Below are positions 27,877 through 34,674 of a stretch of 34,674 nt of DNA, one piece after another; position 1 is the stretch's first letter; every line of letters starts with the position of its first letter. Below the pieces are notes generated by a model. It was not told the DNA's origin. It worked only from the letters and a program-made list of their open reading frames with translations, and searched no databases. Origin of the DNA: Candidatus Methylomirabilota bacterium (lineage in GTDB: Bacteria; Methylomirabilota; Methylomirabilia; Methylomirabilales; CSP1-5); the NCBI GenBank assembly GCA_027293415.1, contig JAPUFX010000041.1, positions 1-34,674 of the forward strand. Reading direction: 5' to 3'. The position numbers and the translations under genes are program-made.

Positions 27877-28350
27877 ATGGTTCTGAGGGGAAAGAAGGCA
27901 ATCGTCATTGGAGAGCGAGACGGCATTCCTGCCCCTGCCATACGTGAGTGCCTGACGGGTGCTGGTGTCGATGTCATCTACGCCGCCACTGAATGCTTCG
28001 TTTGAACGGCGGCCGGGGCCATGGACTTGGAGAACCAGGGGCGCATTAAGGAGCTTGCCGAGCGGAACGAGAAGCGCGACTTGGTGGTCGTCTTGGGAGC
28101 TTCTGACCCGGAGAGCGTCAAGCTCATCGCCGAGACGGTGACCCTGGGCGATCCAAGCTATGCCGGTGCCCTGGGAGGGGTCCAGTTAGGACTCCCCGTG
28201 TATCACATCCTCGAACCTGAGGTGAAGGAGCAGGTCAATCGTGAGGTCTATCAGCAGCAGGTGGGAATGATGGAGATGGTGCTCGACGTCCCTAAGCTTA
28301 TTGAGCCCCTCAGGAAGATCCGTGAGCAGGTGACGGACGTGGGTGTGTGA
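27877..28350 (+). CDS. grdA: Glycine/sarcosine/betaine reductase selenoprotein A (Sec43)
   Basis: Small redox selenoprotein shared by all Grd systems; it carries the carboxymethyl-selenoether from protein B to protein C and is reduced by thioredoxin. Read with the UGA at 28003-28005 as selenocysteine, the 157-aa product starts [20 protein letters not shown] and contains the diagnostic ECFVU then [11 protein letters not shown], the CxxU redox pair. The C-terminal part [19 protein letters not shown] and GMMEMVLDV also fits the family. Length and Sec position (43) agree with clostridial GrdA. AAAGGAGG upstream is a strong ribosome binding site. A standard gene caller would begin at ATG 28021 and lose the active site. 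Confidence 0.96.
28018..28042 (+). promoter_or_regulatory. Candidate SECIS hairpin in grdA
   Basis: Just after the UGA, GCC (28018-28020) can pair with GGC (28040-28042), and CTTGG (28026-28030) with CCAGG (28035-28039, one G-U), with a five-base bulge on the 5' side and the loop AGAA. The loop starts 26 bases after the UGA, within the range for bacterial SECIS elements. The fold was judged by eye. Confidence 0.4.
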
Positions 28351-28409
28351 GGGGCGGAAGCAGGAGACGCAAGGTTGCAGCAAGAAGACCAGGGAAGGGG
28401 GTCAAAGCG

Positions 28410-29684
28410 GTGAAGCTGGAGTTAGGAATATGTCTCATCAGGGATATGCGGTTCGCGGACACCACCCGCATCAGTGATCACGTCCTCTGTGTGAACAAGA
28501 AGGAGCTCGCAGCACTCCTCCTCGCCGATCGCCGTCTCGGCAGTCTGGAGTTGGAGATTGTCCGTCCCAATGAACGGGAACGAGTTATCCACGTTCTCGA
28601 TGTGATCGAGCCGCGGATCAAGGTTGAGGGGCCTGGAGCGATCTTCCCGGGGATGATCGGCAAACTTGAGCGGGTGGGGGAGGGGCGGAGTCATGTGCTC
28701 AAAGGGGTCACGGTGGTGGAAACCGGGCAAATCCCGGGGGTCCCGGAGGCGCTTTTGGATATGACCGGCCCTGCGGCAGAGTTGGTCCCCTTTGGCCGGA
28801 CCTGTAACCTTGTTCTTATCCCTCAGTTTGCCGAGGGGCTGGAGCGTGTGGAATGTGCGAACGCCATGAAGATGGCGGGGCTGAAGGCCGCAGTCTATCT
28901 GGCCGAAGCGAGCAGGGATCTTCAGCCTGATCACATCGAGATCTATGACCTCCCCCCGCTGCCCGACCTGGATGAAGGGATGAAAGGTCTGCCACGGATC
29001 GCCTATATCTACCAGCTCCAATCGCAAGCCGACCTTTGTGAGCCATTTGTATACGGGGATAACGCCAGGAAGCTGTTACCCACGCTGCTTCATCCGAACG
29101 AGTTGATGGACGGGGCCATCGTCAGCGGCAACTACGAAATGCCCCCCTGCTTCAAGAACGTCACATATACCCACCAGAACAACCCTATTATGCATACGCT
29201 CTATCTCCGCCACAAACGAGACCTCTGCTTTGTCGGGGTGATCGTGATGAACGAGCATCCGACGCTTCATGAGAAGGAGCGATCGGCAGTCATGGCCGCG
29301 AAGCTGGCCAAGGATATCCTGGGGGCCGATGGGGTTATCATCACGAAGGAAGGGGGAGGGCACGCTGATACTGATCTCATGCTCAACTGCCAACGGTGTG
29401 AAGAAGCAGGGGTAAAGACGGTTCTTGTGGTGGATGAGCCGGCTGGTCCGGACGGGACGGCTCCACCTCTTTCTGATGCCTCCTCAGATCGGGCGGATGC
29501 CTTCGTCAGCACGGGGAACAGCAACGAGTCGATTGAGCTTCCCGCGGTGGAACGGGTGATAGGTGGTAAGGCCTTGGCAGGGCTGAACGATCCGCCACAG
29601 GGGGCTTTGAGGGTACCAGTGATGATGATTCCCTCTGCAACCAGCCAGGTTGGCTTTACGAGGCTCACGACAGTGGAGGTATAA
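28410..29684 (+). CDS. grdE: Glycine reductase protein B proprotein GrdE (Tyr at the usual cleavage Cys)
   Basis: In clostridia GrdE is cut into two subunits, the new N-terminal Cys becoming a pyruvoyl group that binds the amine substrate. GTG 28410 (AGGGAAGGGGG upstream) gives 424 aa, close to the usual about 428. Matching blocks are VIEPRIKVEGPGAIFPG, SHVLKGVTVVETG, IAYIYQLQSQ, PTLLHPNELMDGAIVSGN, NPIMHTLYLRH and DGVIITKEGGGHADTDLM. The residue after SGN is Tyr242 (TAC 29133-29135) where the clostridial enzyme has the processed Cys, so pyruvoyl formation is doubtful. The substrate (glycine, sarcosine, betaine or other) cannot be decided from sequence alone. An in-frame GTG at 28347 is a less likely start. 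Confidence 0.92.
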   Translation: MKLELGICLIRDMRFADTTRISDHVLCVNKKELAALLLADRRLGSLELEIVRPNERERVIHVLDVIEPRIKVEGPGAIFPGMIGKLERVGEGRSHVLKGVTVVETGQIPGVPEALLDMTGPAAELVPFGRTCNLVLIPQFAEGLERVECANAMKMAGLKAAVYLAEASRDLQPDHIEIYDLPPLPDLDEGMKGLPRIAYIYQLQSQADLCEPFVYGDNARKLLPTLLHPNELMDGAIVSGNYEMPPCFKNVTYTHQNNPIMHTLYLRHKRDLCFVGVIVMNEHPTLHEKERSAVMAAKLAKDILGADGVIITKEGGGHADTDLMLNCQRCEEAGVKTVLVVDEPAGPDGTAPPLSDASSDRADAFVSTGNSNESIELPAVERVIGGKALAGLNDPPQGALRVPVMMIPSATSQVGFTRLTTVEV

Positions 29685-29688
29685 CATA

Positions 29689-31000
29689 ATGGAGAATCTG
29701 AGGATTGTTCATTTCATGAATCAATTCTTCGGAGGGATTGGCGGGGAGGAGATGGCTCACGTTCCGCCTCAATCCGGAAAGGGCCCAATTGGGCCTGGAG
29801 CGGTGCTTCAGGAGGTCTTGGGAAAGCAGGGGCAGGTTGTAGGGAACGGTAATCTGTGGCGATAACTACTTTGCTGAAGATATGGAAAAGGCGGCCCATG
29901 AGGTTCTTCGCCTTATCGAATCCTACCAGCCCGATCTCCTCGTCGCCGGTCCGGCCTTTAACGCGGGCCGCTACGGCCCGGCCTGCGGCAAGGTCTGCCA
30001 CGTGGTACAGGAACAACTTGGGATTCCTGCGGTCACCGGCCTGTACCAGGAGAATCCCGGGGTGGACCTCTTCCGGCGGAGCACATATATCGTCAAGACG
30101 GCGAATAGTGCCCAGGGGATGCGCGAGGCGATGACAAACATGGTAAAGCTGGCTCTGAAGCTTCATGCTAGGGAGCAGCTGGGGACCCCGGAGGAGGAGG
30201 GGCTCATCTCAAGAGGTGTGAAGAAGAACCGCATCGCCGAGCATCTTGCCTCGGAGCGGGCGGTGGATCTCCTTCTCAAAAAGATCAAAGGGGAGCCCTA
30301 CCGGTCCGAGATGCGGCTGCCCAGATTCGAGAAGGTTCCTCCGGCCCCGCCGGTTGAAGAGCTTTCGAAGGCCCTCATCGCCATCGTCGTCGAGGGGGGA
30401 CTGGTGCCGCCTGATAACCCCGATCGGATCGAGTCAGCTCGGGCCACGCGTTACGCCAAGTATCCGATCGCGGGTAAAGATACCCTCACGCAGGGCGAGT
30501 TTGCTCCCGTAAGCGGCGGCTTCGAAAAGGCATTTGGGGCCCAGAACCCGAACCGGCTTTGCCCGGTGGATGTTCTCCGAGAGCTGGAGAGGGAAAAACG
30601 CATCGGCACGCTCTACGACTACTTCTACACGACGACCGGCTTCGCCACGAGCTTGGCGAGCGCCAAGCAGATGGGGGAGGGGATCGCGAAAGAGGTCAAG
30701 GAAGCCCAGGTCGATGCGGTCCTCCTTGTCTCCACGTGAGGGACGGGCACGCGCTGCGGGGCAGTGCTCACGCGAGAGCTGGAGCGAGCCGGGATTCCCA
30801 CCGTGCAGCTTTGTACGATTACCTCCATTGCGACTACGGTCGGGGCGAATCGTATCGTCCCGGCCAATGGGATCCCGTATCCGCTCGGCGATCCCAGTTT
30901 GCCTCCAGCAAAAGAGAGGCAGTTACGGCGGGCATTGGTCGAGAAGGCCCTCGAGGCCCTCTGTGCTCGGGTGGAGGGACAAGAGATCTTTACAACGTAG
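29689..31000 (+). CDS. grdB: Glycine reductase protein B selenoprotein GrdB (Sec350; one-base frameshift)
   Basis: Selenoprotein subunit of the substrate-specific protein B; its Sec attacks the substrate to form the carboxymethyl-selenoether. ATG 29689 (GTGGAGGT upstream) starts MENLRIVHFMNQFFGGIGGEE. One extra base near 29842-29846 shifts the frame; removing it restores GTVICGDNYFAED and the rest, including LVAGPAFNAGRYGPACG and GLYQENPGVDLFR. The UGA at 30737-30739 lies in VSTUGTGTRCGAV and is read as Sec350; after it come TVGANRIVP and PLGDPSLPPAKERQLRR up to TAG 30998-31000. Corrected length is 436 aa, the length of clostridial GrdB, and Sec350 is the expected position. Standard calling would split it into three pieces. 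Confidence 0.92.
30745..30769 (+). promoter_or_regulatory. Candidate SECIS hairpin in grdB
   Basis: GGGCAC (30745-30750) pairs with GTGCTC (30764-30769, one G-U); a GCGC bulge lies on the 5' side; TGC (30755-30757) pairs with GCA (30761-30763) around a GGG loop. The G-rich apical loop sits 19-21 bases after the UGA, close to the geometry of the E. coli fdhF element. Confidence 0.5.
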
Positions 31001-31058
31001 GGGCAACAAGTTATCCAAAGACAACAATGATCCAAGACCACACTTGACCCGATGCGAT

Positions 31059-31133
31059 CGCTACGCGGCGTCGGGGGATGTCATCAAAGACTACACCTCC
31101 GTGGTCGGCTATGCCGGCTTCATCATTCAATAG
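31059..31133 (+). pseudogene. Remnant of a second Memo-family gene (3' end only)
   Basis: These 75 bases encode RYAASGDVIKDYTSVVGYAG then FIIQ and a stop. They match the last 75 bases of the intact Memo gene (26070-26144) at 64 of 75 positions, 19 of 24 residues. Upstream of 31059 the resemblance ends, and no Memo start lies nearby. It is either the tail of a degraded paralogue or a scar of recombination that placed the grd genes here. Confidence 0.8.
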
Positions 31134-31245
31134 CCACGAATCTTGCAAGTAGGAGCGTACTGGTTGCAGTATCGCTGGTCGCTGCACTATTATCCTTCAC
31201 AGTAGTCCTCGTGGTCATTACTTCACTGTCAAAAAAGGTTGAAAA

Positions 31246-32721
31246 ATGAGATCGTACCTGAAAAGACTGCTATTCGTCTTATGTGGTGGATTGATGATCG
31301 TCGTCTCTGTAGTGTTGATAAAGACATTACGCTTTACTTCTCGGCAGCTAGAGGTCGATCCGCAGCCGCGGGTGGCGATTAATGGAGAAAAAATCGCCGA
31401 ATACCTGTCAAACGCTATCCAGTTCAGGACCATCTCATATGGGGATACGGGACAATTTGATGGCAAGGAATTCTCAAGCTTCCATCGATATCTCGAACAG
31501 AGGTTTCCCAAGGTTCATTCCACGCTCATTAAGGAAGTTGTGGGAGGGTACAGTCTTCTCTATACGTGGAAAGGCCAAACAGGGGGTACGAAGCCGATTC
31601 TCCTCATGGGTCATATGGACGTCGTACCTGTCGAACCTGGCACGGAAGACAATTGGACCCATCCCCCTTTTGGGGGGCGTATCGCCAGTGGCTACATTTG
31701 GGGCAGAGGGGCCATGGATGATAAGGTTAGCGTTCTGGGTATGCTTGAAGCCGTAGAAATGCTGCTGACAGAAGGATTCCATCCCTCTCGCACAGTGTAC
31801 CTTGCCTTTGGCCACGATGAAGAGGTCGGGGGAGCAATGGGAGCTGCCAAGATTGCCAGCCTTTTGCGTTCCAGAGGGGTCGAATTAGAGTACATTCTCG
31901 ACGAGGGGGGTGCCATCACTCACGGAATATTGCCGGGGGTTTCCGCTCCCGTTGCTCTGGTAGGGATCGCCGAGAAGGGCTATGTGAGTGTCGAGCTCGC
32001 AGTGCAGAGTAAAGGAGGGCACTCCTCCATGCCCCCAAAGCATACTGCGATTGGCATCCTCAGTACTGCCGTACATAATCTCGAGCGCAATCAGTTCCCA
32101 GCAGAAATCAGAGGGGCAACGGGAAAACTGTTCGAGTATGTGGGGCCAGAAATGCCCTTTCCCGAAAGGATGGTATTTGCCAACCTCTGGCTTTTTGGGT
32201 GGCTGGTCGAGCGCCAGCTTGTGGCATCGTCTTGGACAAACGCTCTGGTCCGGACCACCACGGCAGCGACGATGTTTGAGAGTGGGGTCAAAGAGAATGT
32301 ATTGCCGACAAAGGCAAAGGCGGTGATCAATTTTCGCATTCTTCCTGGCGAGAGTGTTCAGAGTGTGATCGATCATGTCCGCAAGACGATTGGAGATGCA
32401 CGGGTCAAGATTACACCCGTGAAGAAAGTGCTGAGTGAACCGTCTGCCGTATCGGTCCCGGAGTCATCCAGCTTTGAAAATCTTCATCGGACAATTCGGC
32501 AGATTTTTCCGGATGCCATAGTCGCTCCCTGGCTTGTTGTCGGAGCGACGGACTCCAGACATTACGCAAAGCTAAGCGGCAATATATACCGGTTTGTTCC
32601 AATAAGGATGGATCCTGGTGATACACGTCGATTTCATGGGACCGATGAGCGTATTTCAGTTGACAACTACGAGAACTGCGTCAGATTCTTTATGCAACTC
32701 ATCCGTAATTCCCATTCGTAG
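31246..32721 (+). CDS. M20-family metallopeptidase (PM20D1-like), membrane-anchored
   Basis: Zinc-dependent amidohydrolase/carboxypeptidase. The 491-aa product has an N-terminal membrane anchor or signal (about residues 5-26). Metal-site residues are visible: His123 in MGHMDVVPV, Asp158 in GAMDDK, Glu-Glu in GHDEEVGG (the general base and a ligand) and a late His in RFHGTDERIS. The lid domain includes GGHSSMPP. Overall wording is closest to PM20D1-type carboxypeptidases, which act on N-acyl amino acids and short peptides; the true substrate is unknown. The ribosome binding site is weak (AAGG). Base composition is clearly lower in GC than the flanking genes, hinting at transfer. Confidence 0.9.
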   Translation: MRSYLKRLLFVLCGGLMIVVSVVLIKTLRFTSRQLEVDPQPRVAINGEKIAEYLSNAIQFRTISYGDTGQFDGKEFSSFHRYLEQRFPKVHSTLIKEVVGGYSLLYTWKGQTGGTKPILLMGHMDVVPVEPGTEDNWTHPPFGGRIASGYIWGRGAMDDKVSVLGMLEAVEMLLTEGFHPSRTVYLAFGHDEEVGGAMGAAKIASLLRSRGVELEYILDEGGAITHGILPGVSAPVALVGIAEKGYVSVELAVQSKGGHSSMPPKHTAIGILSTAVHNLERNQFPAEIRGATGKLFEYVGPEMPFPERMVFANLWLFGWLVERQLVASSWTNALVRTTTAATMFESGVKENVLPTKAKAVINFRILPGESVQSVIDHVRKTIGDARVKITPVKKVLSEPSAVSVPESSSFENLHRTIRQIFPDAIVAPWLVVGATDSRHYAKLSGNIYRFVPIRMDPGDTRRFHGTDERISVDNYENCVRFFMQLIRNSHS

Positions 32722-32998
32722 TCCATTTGCTCTGCATTGTGACTGTCCGTGATTCCATCTAAAGGTTCGGTGAGGAATCTTGCCTGCTGATAGCGCACAT
32801 ACGAAGAGCAATCACGAAGCGTTGCCATACTGGGTGAGACTCATCCAAGACGGCTTTGTCGTTTGGCGCCGCCGCCCGCCGGGAGATCAGGAGGCATGAA
32901 CGTTGGTGTCCGATCTTGCACTCCAAGGATGCGTCTGTTACCCTCATGTTTCGGTTTCTTGCCCCCAGAACCTCAAGCTGTAGAGGTGTGAGAACATC
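32722..32998. other. Gap before the beta-propeller gene
   Basis: 277 bases with no supported gene on either strand. The large minus-strand ORF that crosses it (32759-33721) is a shadow of the beta-propeller gene. No clear promoter or terminator was seen. Confidence 0.4.
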
Positions 32999-33994
32999 AT
33001 GCGTTATGTCCGTGGCAGCGTCACCGTGGGCCTCATCATGGTAATCGCAGGATCGGCTTGGGCTGGCGGCTCGAACTACGGCATCACGCCAGGTGCAAGA
33101 CCGGAGATCGAAGGGCGGATCTCCGAGTGGAAGGTGCCCACGCCGATGTTCGCCCGCGATCCCGCCCCCGGGCCAGACGGCATGATCTACATCACCGTCA
33201 TGTACGCGAACAAAATTGCGCGGTTTGACCCTCTCACGGAGACATTCACAGAGTGGGAACTGCCCGCACGAGCGAGGCCCCACGGCCTCCTCGTGGATTG
33301 GGACGGCCAGGTCTGGTATACGGGGAACGGCAATGGCACGATTGGCCAGCTGGATCCAACCACGGGAAGGGTGGTCGAGCACAAGGTGCCTTCCGGTGGC
33401 GACCCGCACACGCTGGTTATCGATGAATGGGGCATCATTTGGTTCACGGAGCAGCACGGGAATCGGATCGGCCGGCTGGACACCCGTACCGGGATGATGA
33501 CCGAGTTCGAAGCCTCTGGGCGCCCCTATGGGCTTGCTCTTGATAAGGCGGGCAATGTCTGGTTCTGCGAACTTGGCGCCGGCAAGCTGGGTAAGCTGGA
33601 TCCGAAGACGGGCACGATCACTGAAGTGGTCCTTGGGAAAGGCTGGGCGCCGCGCCGCATGGCCGCATCGCCCGACGGTTCGCTCTGGGTCACGCTCTTC
33701 GGCAAGGGTTCCCTGCTCCACTTCGACCCCGTTGCCGAAAAACTCCTTAAAGAGTACCCATTACCGGCCGGGCGCAGCGGAGGCCCCTACGCCGTGACGG
33801 TGGACGGAGCCGGCATGGTTTGGGCCAACGAGTTCTACAGCAATACCGTTGTGCGATTGGACCCAACTACGGGCAGGATCCGGGTCTTTACATTGCCATC
33901 GAGAGGTCTCGGCATCCGCAAAATGGTTGTGGACGCCGAGGGAAGACTCTGGTACATGGGCAGCCATAATGGTCATCTCGGCGTCATCGAGTAG
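32999..33994 (+). CDS. Secreted Vgb-like beta-propeller (streptogramin lyase family)
   Basis: The 331-aa product starts with a signal peptide (MRYVRGSVTVGLIMVIAGSAWA, cut before GG at about residue 23), so it acts in the periplasm or outside. The rest is a row of about seven repeats of roughly 40 residues, each with a pattern like GxVWYTG-NGTIGQLDPTTGRV or GNVWFCEL-GKLGKLDPKTGTI, the blades of a propeller. It resembles virginiamycin B lyase, but this large family includes many proteins without that activity; antibiotic inactivation should not be assumed. GAGGTG upstream is a distant ribosome binding site. The next gene, also for a secreted protein, starts 43 bases later. Confidence 0.85.
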   Translation: MRYVRGSVTVGLIMVIAGSAWAGGSNYGITPGARPEIEGRISEWKVPTPMFARDPAPGPDGMIYITVMYANKIARFDPLTETFTEWELPARARPHGLLVDWDGQVWYTGNGNGTIGQLDPTTGRVVEHKVPSGGDPHTLVIDEWGIIWFTEQHGNRIGRLDTRTGMMTEFEASGRPYGLALDKAGNVWFCELGAGKLGKLDPKTGTITEVVLGKGWAPRRMAASPDGSLWVTLFGKGSLLHFDPVAEKLLKEYPLPAGRSGGPYAVTVDGAGMVWANEFYSNTVVRLDPTTGRIRVFTLPSRGLGIRKMVVDAEGRLWYMGSHNGHLGVIE

Positions 33995-34037
33995 GCGGCG
34001 AACAGCGGACAGAATCTTGGGTCGGGTGAGACCGGAC

Positions 34038-34454
34038 ATGGACGTTGCGCACAGGCAAAAAACGCAGCGCGCAGGAAAATTGATCCCGAAGATACTTGGG
34101 CTCGGGGTATTCCTGCTGTCGATGGGAAGAGTCTTACCTGCGACGGCCGGGGAAGCCGATGTCTTGGCTGTCGAGATTACGAAGAGTGCCAGCAGTCCCT
34201 ACATTTTCGTTGTGACCGTCCGTCACGAAGATGCAGGGTGGAATCACTATGCGGACCGCTGGGAAATCCTGAGCCCCGATGGCACGATTCTGGCGAAGCG
34301 GGTCCTCTTCCATCCGCACGTGGATGAGCAACCTTTTACGCGCTCGTTAAGGCTGTTAGCACTGCCCGAGGGTGTCCAGCGCGTGCGGGTTCGAGCCCAC
34401 GATAACGTCCATGGCTTTGGCGGTCTCGAGAAGGAGGTCATGGTTCCAGATTGA
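34038..34454 (+). CDS. Small secreted protein of unknown function
   Basis: ATG 34038 gives 138 aa; the frame is open further upstream over the propeller gene, but the signal peptide begins here. A basic start, a hydrophobic core (IPKILGLGVFLLSMG) and a likely cut near ATAG-EAD (about residue 38) give a mature protein of about 100 residues. It looks beta-rich and has three His-containing spots: RHEDAGWNHYAD, FHPHVDEQ and AHDNVHGFGG, so metal binding is possible. I do not recognise the family. It may be cotranscribed with the propeller gene. Confidence 0.7.
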   Translation: MDVAHRQKTQRAGKLIPKILGLGVFLLSMGRVLPATAGEADVLAVEITKSASSPYIFVVTVRHEDAGWNHYADRWEILSPDGTILAKRVLFHPHVDEQPFTRSLRLLALPEGVQRVRVRAHDNVHGFGGLEKEVMVPD

Positions 34455-34573
34455 CATGGTGCATACGGACACATTTTCGGATGACGTCAATACTTGTATT
34501 TATAAATGGTTACGGCATATTAATTAAAAGTATAGGGTATAGTCGTGTTCGTGCCACTTCATTCCGCGGTGGA

Positions 34574-34589
34574 GTCATGTGCACATGAC
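34574..34589. promoter_or_regulatory. Perfect 16-base palindrome, possible operator
   Basis: GTCATGTG directly followed by its reverse complement CACATGAC. It lies after an AT-rich stretch (about 34488-34550) that could hold a promoter for a gene beyond the window edge. 34455-34674 otherwise shows no gene. Confidence 0.45.
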
Positions 34590-34674
34590 CTATGGACGCC
34601 GAGCGCCCGCTCCTATTCGGCCTGCGATGAACCTCCTGCCATCTGAGTGCGGGTAAAGGGCCTGGATCCTTGCC

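Noticed and set aside
28003-28005. Stop codon ending grdA early
   Set aside because: The UGA sits exactly in the CFVU motif of GrdA and conserved sequence continues after it, so it is read as selenocysteine.
31052-31249. 65-aa ORF before the M20 gene as a real gene
   Set aside because: Its first half runs through the Memo remnant in another frame and no suitable later start exists; kept only as a weak observation.
32759-33721. 320-aa minus-strand ORF
   Set aside because: It is mostly antisense to the repeated propeller gene, with no recognisable domain; shadow ORFs are common opposite such GC-rich repeats.
32999-33994. Antibiotic resistance gene (virginiamycin B lyase)
   Set aside because: Family similarity to Vgb is shared by many environmental propellers; nothing here supports a resistance role.

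Overview
The window is about 34.7 kb of GC-rich DNA (roughly 60% by eye) with every credible gene on the + strand. It reads as a chromosomal segment of an LPS-making diderm bacterium. Housekeeping genes (rpsB-tsf-pyrH-frr, cdsA, lnt, prfB, lysS, clpC) run straight into an outer-membrane and lipid A block (lolC-lolD, bamA, skp/ompH, fabZ, lpxA, lpxI, a Gfo/Idh dehydrogenase, lpxB, a DUF374 acyltransferase, waaA, lpxK, waaF, gmhB). LpxI instead of LpxH, a short Tsf (203 aa) and ClpC point away from gamma-proteobacteria. A deep lineage such as NC10/Methylomirabilota or a deltaproteobacterial-type phylum is my inference only; no taxonomic marker was compared.

Layout: 1-3022 translation and UMP kinase genes; 3169-6731 cdsA, lnt and prfB (prfB carries the classical programmed +1 frameshift); 6794-10242 lysS and the LolCD lipoprotein-release ABC transporter, with overlapping genes; 10297-12756 clpC with its own promoter and a strong intrinsic terminator; 12903-25229 outer-membrane assembly, lipid A, Kdo and heptose genes, many overlapping or closely spaced; 25341-26144 a Memo-family gene; 26400-31000 a glycine-reductase-like cassette in the order grdC-grdA-grdE-grdB; 31059-31133 a remnant of a second Memo gene; 31246-32721 an M20 peptidase with lower GC; 32999-34454 a secreted Vgb-like beta-propeller and a small secreted protein of unknown function.

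The most notable part is the Grd cassette. GrdA and GrdB each contain an in-frame UGA in the family's selenocysteine position (Sec43 in CFVU; Sec350 in TUGTGTRC), so ordinary gene callers split both. Two further single-base disruptions break grdC (in a run of nine C) and grdB (near 29842-29846). GrdE has Tyr242 where the clostridial proprotein is cut at Asn-Cys to make its pyruvoyl group. No grdD, thioredoxin or sel genes lie in the window. The cassette sits between an intact Memo gene and a 75-base remnant of a Memo 3' end at about 85% identity, which suggests insertion or recombination at this locus.

A second pattern links four intergenic gaps (before pyrH, the Gfo/Idh gene, lpxB and memo). 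Each holds a differently spelled repeat with a strict 7-base period. Three form inverted pairs of arms with the potential for long hairpins; the fourth (before the Gfo/Idh gene) is a short hairpin plus a self-palindromic tract. The lpxB copy reaches to within one base of the start codon. No tRNA, rRNA, CRISPR array, insertion sequence or phage gene was recognised.
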